Positions 33,301 to 37,582 of a DNA stretch of 37,582 bases are shown piece by piece. This DNA comes from Bacillus sp. ISL-7 (GTDB lineage Bacteria; Bacillota; Bacilli; Bacillales_B; DSM-18226): NCBI RefSeq assembly GCF_018613065.1, contig NZ_JAGGQW010000052.1:1-37582 (forward strand), written 5' to 3'. The notes under the pieces are model-generated. The model was not told the DNA's origin and did not search any database. It was given only the letters and a program-made list of their open reading frames with translations. The first letter of the stretch is position 1; each line of letters begins with the position of its first letter. Made by a program: the position numbers and the translations under genes.

Positions 33301-35252
33301 ACACCATCTTGTGGCTCCCAAACGTCATATGGAACAGTTGACGAAATATCAACACCAGGCGCTACAATATCCGGCTTGATTGTCCAATCTTTTACTGGAC
33401 CCGTTGAACTAAAGCTTGCCAATTCGTCACCTTTCTTACTGATCGGCTCATCAAGTGTAGACGGGAAAATAATGGTTGCTGTTTTAGGATTCTTTTGAAT
33501 CGCATCCGAAAGAGCTTGTCCTTGTGCTTCCGTTAATGAAATCGAATAAACATTATCCATGCTTACGCCTAAGCCGTTTGGTATATATCCTTGGGTCTCT
33601 TCATCAGCATTGTTATCCCAGATAATCATACCCTCAACGCCGGCATTTTTTGCATTTGCCATTTTTGTTGACAAAAAATCTACTCCACGATGCACGAGAG
33701 CAATTTTACCAGACATATTTTGTCCACCGTAATCTGCCGCACTACCTAAACCGACATCAACAATTGGAAATGTTTGCCCTTTAAATGCATCATCTGCTTG
33801 TATATAGTTTTTACCAAATAAACGTGCTTGATAGGGAGTTGAACCATTCTTTACGGTCATCACTGGAACGTCTACCGGGATCGAACTTGCACCAACGGTT
33901 ATCGCTAGTGCTGAAGTTCCTGGCGAACCAACGGTCGCTGCACCTGGACCTGCATTACCTGCCGCAACATCACACACAACACCTGCTAACGTAGCATTGT
34001 TAATAGCGATACTAGTTGGGTATAAGGGGTCATTAACTGTTGCACCAAGAGAAAGATTGATGACATCCAAATCATCTTTCGCTGCTTGATCAATCCCAGC
34101 TAATACAGATTCTGATGAACCTCGACCACCTGGTCCTAAAACACGAGATACATAAAGTTCAACATCTGGAGCAACACCATTTGCTGAATAGATGGCATTA
34201 TTATTTGTCGTATTTGCTGCAATTGTCCCTGAAACGTGTGATCCATGTTCTGTAATATACTGCTTATAATCTGGTGGAGGTGGCCCTACCATTGGATCTG
34301 GATTAGACTTAGCAGCTACCCAATCATCATAGGTTGTTTCCATTGGGTCATGGTCATCCACAAAAGTTACATTCCCATTTGCATCGACAGTATTATTGAC
34401 AAAGTCATGTCCGCCTTTATATACAGCCTTTAAATCAGGGTGATTGTAGTCGATACCAGTATCTAATACACCGACCTTAATTTTTTGCCCTTGACGTGGA
34501 CCTTTTTTAATAATACCTGTGTTACCTTCAGCTTGAAGTTTATCTATTCCTAGTAATGATAGACCAGTTGTAGGCTTTCCTACAGAACTACTTGTTGCTG
34601 CATTTTGTGCTGAACTTCCTTCGTTAGCAACCGTATATTCTTCTTGAGACCAAACGGAAGCAACTTCTGGATTCTCTGAAAGATTTGTAACTAGCTTTGC
34701 TGGTAGAGATAAAGCTACACCATTAAATGCTTCTGAATATTCTCTATTAATGGTCATCTTCTGGGTAACTTGTTTTCCGTGAACGAATTGTTTACTAGTT
34801 TGTGTATTTACAAAGGTTTTAAATTTTGAATGAGAATCTTTAACCTTTTTTTTCGCGCCCGAATATTCGGTAGTAAAAGCTTGGCTATTTACTGTCGCTC
34901 CACCTTTAGCCAATGATTGTTTGATGATTTGTATTTTTGCAGGATCCACTTTAAATTGAACGATTACATTAATATTTTTGGAGCTACGTAAATCTTTTTG
35001 ATCCACATGAATTTTTTGCGAATTATCTGCTCCAGTGAGCTTATTGATGCTTGCCTTTTGCTCAGAAGTAAGACCTTCAAGAATATGGTTTACTTCTTTT
35101 GCATCAAAAGTTCCACTGGACGGACTTTTCTGACTAGTGTTAGCAGCAGCATGTACGAGTGTTAAACTCTGAGGAAGCGCAAAGTTTAAAAGCATTGCAG
35201 TTAACACAGAGATAGATAACAGTCTTTTTGTTTTTCTCATTCTTTTAGTCAT
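27303..35252 (-). CDS. Giant secreted subtilisin-like protease with adhesin modules
   Basis: This 2649-residue exoprotein has an AAGGAGGG RBS and a signal peptide (cleavage after about residue 36, VHA). An I9-type propeptide spans ~95-205. The S8 triad is Asp ~266 (VLDTGIDYNHPDL), His ~335 (HGSHVSGTIA) and Ser ~666 (GTSMATPHVAG), with a PA domain (~480-590) inserted as in Vpr. Fn3-like domains follow. A dockerin-like calcium loop (GGDVNGDNVIDMKDLK) lies near 1433. Later come four segments like the haemoglobin-interacting/DUF1533 domain (about 1595-1670, 1690-1790, 2144-2217, 2297-2371), alternating with four InlB/Flg_new repeats (GYKFFGWYTDQN type, about 1820-1890, 2221-2284, 2374-2434, 2437-2503), then two Ig-like domains. 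No LPXTG or SLH anchor is seen. It probably degrades extracellular protein; haem binding is inferred. Confidence 0.93.
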   Translation of the reverse strand: MTKRMRKTKRLLSISVLTAMLLNFALPQSLTLVHAAANTSQKSPSSGTFDAKEVNHILEGLTSEQKASINKLTGADNSQKIHVDQKDLRSSKNINVIVQFKVDPAKIQIIKQSLAKGGATVNSQAFTTEYSGAKKKVKDSHSKFKTFVNTQTSKQFVHGKQVTQKMTINREYSEAFNGVALSLPAKLVTNLSENPEVASVWSQEEYTVANEGSSAQNAATSSSVGKPTTGLSLLGIDKLQAEGNTGIIKKGPRQGQKIKVGVLDTGIDYNHPDLKAVYKGGHDFVNNTVDANGNVTFVDDHDPMETTYDDWVAAKSNPDPMVGPPPPDYKQYITEHGSHVSGTIAANTTNNNAIYSANGVAPDVELYVSRVLGPGGRGSSESVLAGIDQAAKDDLDVINLSLGATVNDPLYPTSIAINNATLAGVVCDVAAGNAGPGAATVGSPGTSALAITVGASSIPVDVPVMTVKNGSTPYQARLFGKNYIQADDAFKGQTFPIVDVGLGSAADYGGQNMSGKIALVHRGVDFLSTKMANAKNAGVEGMIIWDNNADEETQGYIPNGLGVSMDNVYSISLTEAQGQALSDAIQKNPKTATIIFPSTLDEPISKKGDELASFSSTGPVKDWTIKPDIVAPGVDISSTVPYDVWEPQDGVSVENRDYKFAYQSMSGTSMATPHVAGISALILAAHPDYTPADVKAAMMNTAKDINTDSKTYSVYQVGAGRVDPARSIHEDVRVEVLDKTLNLDNLADASTLHQIDNPTGSMFFGFKGRGEGATNGSDDVVSSKDFIVINQGTSSKVFNVNTKFISTKFAGSNKVGPGTGNDVKIDFSTGGTNETSIQVGGGSTVKATAKMTVPSNAVEGTYEGYITLVNAADSSESYRIPFTITVAEKGIDSFKVDYKAMASDGLAGFNFSINSAMESFYILVKDKDGNYLGVSNRLTNASELSPGVRYGPYIALFMGQYLPFTKQYDGTYDQSGLAAKSETIKAGTYSLEMVTTDASGKHYRAEDTVYVDNTPPTITMDGDSKPGIYEIDPTGYQPGQEIKGFYGTVYDSNIDVMKNNGETSVISPKDGRTPVPVDQALNGVVGYQDSSYPTVYFDTNDKGRFHFGITPEDLASKFGSSFRIYPYDYAGSSDPDTTSQQYYFIKKGTPYLTITNSGGVDAGPGNEDKVVIDAKKPFKSTIATKNGVGMTGGTITLNDNLVYKFSNIRLSDEYKAYLTSKGIDLSTVHLTVGDPYVHPIYQIGENTDVTISGIGANGALDHDMNILEADVTYTHPDPVVGPFEFILLKANLTLSGVDTKVTWFPTNTPFVRQSTSLLRGQVAAEAFSRNTINNNYPQFTVDSGAKVTVTDDKGKTFTTDNPTSENNTMAYAFINPYYAVTMDVSDSPYSVEASVPGHFKGYGKTPVIGQNKFGYQSGTVKDIRGLFGPVQLGGDVNGDNVIDMKDLKDEINTYYQYKNLNSVDNPDNKLANKTAFLNSNRNADVYWIKPGSIGYGIDYNDFYFIFKNFGKQNQSAIDAGITVPTAQLTVGQDTTITTDFAGSITLNAGDTLQNVIQKLNFAGPTQKTISTTIPKLQDLQNGASISIVPNSDVFVDDVVWRNAINTVMLGTTEVTSAVTIKAGYQYFDQFGQETTMPSQIIVPGSLFTTAGTNTVKIKAAGYKDVNVSFTVSVVPIPTPTIPNVTDPSKAHIGKDLTLTFTEDANWRNGINKIVVKTLNYATGVDITNLKDGSGNKYYDISVPGQITLKADVFKTDASPVDSRSAINPGGTNWLPQLYKFEISSTGADNTIYPLKTIGLDENGIASQAVGYGVEFDTQGGAPVAPIAVGYQPNRTKLNGDVLSNSIGFFINPSTTRPGYKLVGWYNDPAGTTQWQATGTMTADQKVYAKWQMNYTQNYSPVDPMKPNGLKFDGVSGANGIGWVLGEGDAKISIPDYTTNIPWLTGKDKIAKIEASYYKLNSDGSTQASPTTYTLDPSTYDLSSNDRIGTLSFTTATESYATAHPNEKFAFSAAPSLYNPTPNRGYKLTVTATTGETIEIPDVKLSYRRHLDLNGGALKTASDLYLTDALVNGNFTQPNMQAVSSHVTNGTLSLSDKLYLDSANSSNKVADFGQNGIYLTNNETYYLCWIKTPPTVSKDIVDNTVGSDITLSFHDDGTWKNNIKQVWIGSKQLVLNTDYTMTDSTITLNKALFTAGQKVNVTIKSEGYADALVSDQVVGHKVTFVSNGGDPVPAQIVDRNAVKPIDPTKVGYKFFGWYTDQNLTTAYDFANIVTKPITLYAKYALAGSLVLADNTDNSLGNDITLEYNDTDWAKAITSIKVGGLTVDGTKYKVDATTHEITLDKSLFKKTGVITIFISAKDYADVTVSQKIVNGYTVHFIVKDNAPFEVQDKIVARRITEPVVYGYDLSWFADEACTIPWDFTSSIYSAKTLYGKWSLHKFTVIFDRQDGGLVENMTADYNTTITAPTPTRTGYAFLGWYKDATGKTVWNFAKDKVTENVILYAKWVNGVENNGFYNKDVTITFNEATAKLDGKEFKSDTTVTDEGNHTLVVTDASGNATTVKFTIDRTAPTAPKVDKVTSTTTKVTGTAEAGSTIVVKTGTKTLSTGTVDSNGKFAVSIVKQNVSTHLYVIAIDKAGNESSATKVTVSK

Positions 35253-35510
35253 TTTTACCCTCCTTCTAAACTATTAAAATAGTTGCTTATATAAACCTGT
35301 ATCCATTAGATTCATGGTTTAATAAACGATATCAAAAAGGATTTCCTTCACAAATTGTGAGGTATCCTATATGAACGAATAAAAATGTAACATTCATAAT
35401 TTCCACCCTCGTCGATCATTTTACTAGGTGTTCAAATAATATTTAATAGTAATTATTTTCCCAATTATCTATATATTTAAATATTACTTGAAACTACAAA
35501 TTTCGTACAT

Positions 35511-35660
35511 TGGGGGAATTAGGTCGTTTTTATTTGACAAAACCAAACAAAATTCCTATTCCCCCTACTAAAAATGGAAACTTTTATAGGAAAAATCAAT
35601 CAAATCGTGGGAACCTTTAATCTCAAATGGAAAGGGATTACTTTTTAACTTGGGGGAATT
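35511..35660. repeat. TGGGGGAATT direct repeats in subtilase promoter region
   Basis: TGGGGGAATT occurs at 35511-35520 and 35651-35660, exactly 140 bp apart. A related inverted copy, ATTCCCCCT, lies at about 35558. G runs are rare in this AT-rich stretch, so the sites stand out. They lie 260-410 nt upstream of the subtilase start and could bind an activator, which is inference. Confidence 0.4.
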
Positions 35661-35792
35661 TTAAAAAATAGTCGAGAAAATGTCGATCATCCTTTATTTA
35701 CCATCTTTAATATTGCAAATTTCGCAGTTCATTCGTAATTGGGCCTTGATACTAAACCCTTTCATATTAATCCTTGTAAAGCAATATTAACC

Positions 35793-35838
35793 AAAAAAAA
35801 GCTATCAACTTCCTAATTGTAGGAAGTGATAGCTTTTT
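35793..35838. terminator. Bidirectional terminator upstream of subtilase
   Basis: AGCTATCAACTTCCTA (35800-35815) pairs with TAGGAAGTGATAGCT (35820-35834) with a single bulged A. Flanking A and T runs allow termination in either direction. It probably ends the antiporter transcript, whose stop is 225 nt away on the minus strand. Confidence 0.75.
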
Positions 35839-36062
35839 CATACTTTATGGTTATTGAAGAATTTGCTAAAGTCACTTAAAGCTTGCACCTAAAAACAGTT
35901 GAAACCATGGATGCCCGAAATAGCAGTATATGAAAGTTGTTTTATTTAAAAAAGGCTCTGTTTAATAAATGTGTTGATTTTTTAAAAAAACAAATCTTGG
36001 CTTTCAGAAATTGATTGCAAGCTATTTCTTTTTTTTAAAATTAGATAGCATTTATGGATAAA

Positions 36063-37241
36063 CTAAATTTTTAATTTATTAACAAGAAATTTAATAGTTG
36101 TTCCTTGCACAAGTAAGGAAAACAGAACATTTGCAAAGGTCATTGCTAATAACAAATCTTTTCCTTGAAAATTAGGTGTAATCGATAAAACAAGTGCAAT
36201 GGATAAAGACCCTTTTAGCCCTCCCCAACCAATTACAGTCTTCCACGAAAATGGAATTGTTCCCTCAAAGGCTAAGCTCACAAATACAGCTACAATTCGT
36301 GAAAGAACAACAATTACAATACTTCCTATCACAACTGCCCATTTCCCATTAATACCTATTCGAACAATCTCTAATCCAACCATAAAAAAAATCAAAGCAT
36401 TAGAAAGAAATGCAATAGCTTCCCAAAACGAATCCATTTCACGAAGCGTGTTTTCAGACATTCCAATTCTCTTTCCGTAGTTACCAAAAATTAAACCTGC
36501 AACAACTACTGCAATAACACCTGAAAAATGAAAGTGTTCACCTAGTTCGTAAGCTCCGTAAAAGAGGACAATGGATAAGCCAATCTCAATTAAATGCTGG
36601 TCAATTAGACGAGTAATTCGTGAAGCTAGAAAGCCAAATGCAGCACCTACAATTATTCCACCCAAGACAACCCTTAGAAACTCTGTTGAAGCCTCAAAGA
36701 CACCAGTAGCTGTTATAGACGTAGTTACTAGGGCAATCTTAAAAAGAACAACCGCCACACCATCATTCCCTAAACTTTCCCCTTCGACAATAATGGATAA
36801 TTTTTCATTTACCCTAATTGATTTAAAAATCGTCAGAACTGAAATGGGATCAGTGGCTGACATAACAGCTCCGAATATAAGAGATTCTTGAAGGGATAAA
36901 TTTAAGAAGAATACGGAGGCTGCTGAAACCAATAAAAAGGTAAGAAATGTTCCAAGAAGAGATAATAATAAAATTGTTGTTTTGTTCTTTGTCAGCTCTT
37001 TGAATGGCATTTTTAGGGTAGCCTCTCCCAACAATGCAGATAAGAAAATTGTTATAATTGCAGTTTGGAAAAACGCATCACTCGTTACATGATGCTTAAT
37101 CCCTTCCAGAGTCGGAATATTAAGCAACCCTATGAAAAGTCCTGCAATTACAAGAAGGGTTGGGTAAGGCTGATTTATTTTTTCAGCTATAAAGGCTCCT
37201 CCAACTGCAATTGCCAAAAGAATGGTCCACATTTCAATCAT
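36063..37241 (-). CDS. CPA1-family Na+/H+ antiporter (NhaP-like)
   Basis: This 392-residue membrane protein has about 12-13 transmembrane helices. The motifs LGEATLKMPF, GAVMSATDPISVLTIFKSIR and VEGESLGNDGVAVVLFKIAL are the ion-binding core of CPA1 antiporters, with the conserved TDP and ND pairs. WGGLKGSLSIALVLSI near the C-terminus is also typical. There is no long cytoplasmic regulatory tail, so it belongs to the short NhaP type. It exchanges cytoplasmic Na+ (or K+) for H+ in pH and salt tolerance. ATG 37241 is the likely start. AGGGGCG lies 10 nt upstream, somewhat far. It is a single gene with no functional link to its neighbours evident. Confidence 0.9.
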   Translation of the reverse strand: MIEMWTILLAIAVGGAFIAEKINQPYPTLLVIAGLFIGLLNIPTLEGIKHHVTSDAFFQTAIITIFLSALLGEATLKMPFKELTKNKTTILLLSLLGTFLTFLLVSAASVFFLNLSLQESLIFGAVMSATDPISVLTIFKSIRVNEKLSIIVEGESLGNDGVAVVLFKIALVTTSITATGVFEASTEFLRVVLGGIIVGAAFGFLASRITRLIDQHLIEIGLSIVLFYGAYELGEHFHFSGVIAVVVAGLIFGNYGKRIGMSENTLREMDSFWEAIAFLSNALIFFMVGLEIVRIGINGKWAVVIGSIVIVVLSRIVAVFVSLAFEGTIPFSWKTVIGWGGLKGSLSIALVLSITPNFQGKDLLLAMTFANVLFSLLVQGTTIKFLVNKLKI

Positions 37242-37560
37242 AATTTATTACGCCCCTGTTGTTATAATTCAATATTTCATATAAATTAGTTTCTTCCATT
37301 TTAATTTGCTTATCCGACAATAAATTTAGATAAATACATAAAATTTTAGAGATTACATGGGTAATCGCCAGCTGGTGGTTTAAGCAATTCAATTGAAGTC
37401 TATATATGCCCTATCTGCTATCTCCGTGGTAGAAAGTTCGAAATATGACATGCCCTTCAAATATTTCTGTACATGGCACCTAAAGAGGCATTGATTAAAC
37501 CAACAATGAGTAAAAAATACCTTGAGCATAAATAAAGGAAAAAAGCCGACTCCACCTTCC
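37242..37560. other. Non-coding region upstream of antiporter
   Basis: No gene is supported in these 319 nt. The left part must hold the antiporter promoter. Nothing else stands out before the insertion-sequence-like end at 37561. Confidence 0.5.
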
Positions 37561-37582
37561 TGAAGTGACCCCGTAAAGTTAG
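37561..37582. mobile_element. Probable IS3-family terminal inverted repeat, cut by window end
   Basis: TGAAGTGACCCCGTAAAGTT closely resembles the outer ends of IS3-family (IS150-like) elements, which begin TGA/TGT, then an ACCCC block and an AAAGTTAG-type block. The element would extend beyond the window, so no transposase is visible here. Confidence 0.5.

Larger units (their letters stand above)
35253..36062. other. Non-coding region upstream of the subtilase
   Basis: No credible gene is seen in these 810 nt. The left half is the subtilase promoter region and holds repeated TGGGGGAATT sites (listed separately). A strong hairpin lies at 35796. GGCTCTGTTTAATAAATG at 35954 looks like an insertion-sequence end but has no partner. 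Confidence 0.55.

Noticed and set aside
27303..35252. Sortase- or S-layer-anchored surface protein
   Set aside because: The C-terminus ends in an Ig-like domain (ESSATKVTVSK) with no LPXTG motif, hydrophobic tail or SLH repeats.
35954..35972. IS6-type terminal inverted repeat
   Set aside because: GGCTCTGTTTAATAAATG resembles some IS ends, but no partner repeat, transposase or target duplication is present nearby.
1..37582. rRNA or tRNA genes
   Set aside because: No conserved rRNA segments and no tRNA-like cloverleaf with GGTTCGAATC-type T arm were seen on either strand.

Overview
The window looks like a chromosomal segment of a low-GC Firmicute, most likely a Bacillaceae (Bacillus / Neobacillus / Peribacillus-like). 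The support is AT-rich DNA, strong AGGAGG-type ribosome binding sites, frequent TTG/GTG starts, DUF3888 and Cys-rich CPCC small proteins, a Vpr-type subtilase, and an mmuP/mmuM pair like ybgF/ybgG of Bacillus. No rRNA, tRNA or CRISPR array is visible. Most genes lie on the minus strand.

1-5.7 kb is a decayed accessory region. It holds small membrane or secreted hypotheticals separated by copies of an ~80-bp dispersed element with conserved ends and a variable hairpin core. It also holds a nonsense-broken DUF3888 gene, a degraded small gene, a frameshifted serine recombinase with a res-like array of repeated arms beside it, and an IS6-family transposase relic.

5.7-13.5 kb is an amino-acid cluster read leftwards from a divergent GntR/FCD regulator: a cystathionine gamma-lyase/synthase-family PLP enzyme, homoserine dehydrogenase without an ACT domain, an aldehyde dehydrogenase (frameshifted), an MmuP-like S-methylmethionine permease and a homocysteine S-methyltransferase. 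The first three enzymes could form a route from a gamma-substituted homoserine (S-methylmethionine or canavanine) through homoserine and aspartate semialdehyde to aspartate. The GntR gene has no ATG/GTG/TTG at its expected start, and a perfect 22-bp palindrome lies in the divergent promoter region.

13.5-15.8 kb holds two DinB-family genes and a scar where a resolvase fragment is fused to a truncated HU gene. 15.8-22.4 kb is a catabolic operon: acyl-CoA synthetase, Fe(II)/2-oxoglutarate dioxygenase, MFS transporter, second paralogous dioxygenase, then an alpha/beta esterase behind a strong terminator. 22.5-25.7 kb has a LysR regulator divergent from a YeiH-family transporter, and a second LysR regulator.

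25.9-35.3 kb pairs an XRE-HTH/TPR regulator of the RRNPP quorum-sensing type with a convergent 2649-residue secreted subtilase. The protease carries PA, dockerin-like, haemoglobin-interacting-like and InlB/Flg_new repeats. 36.1-37.2 kb is a CPA1-type Na+/H+ antiporter. The last 22 bases look like the terminal inverted repeat of an IS3-family element that runs off the window.
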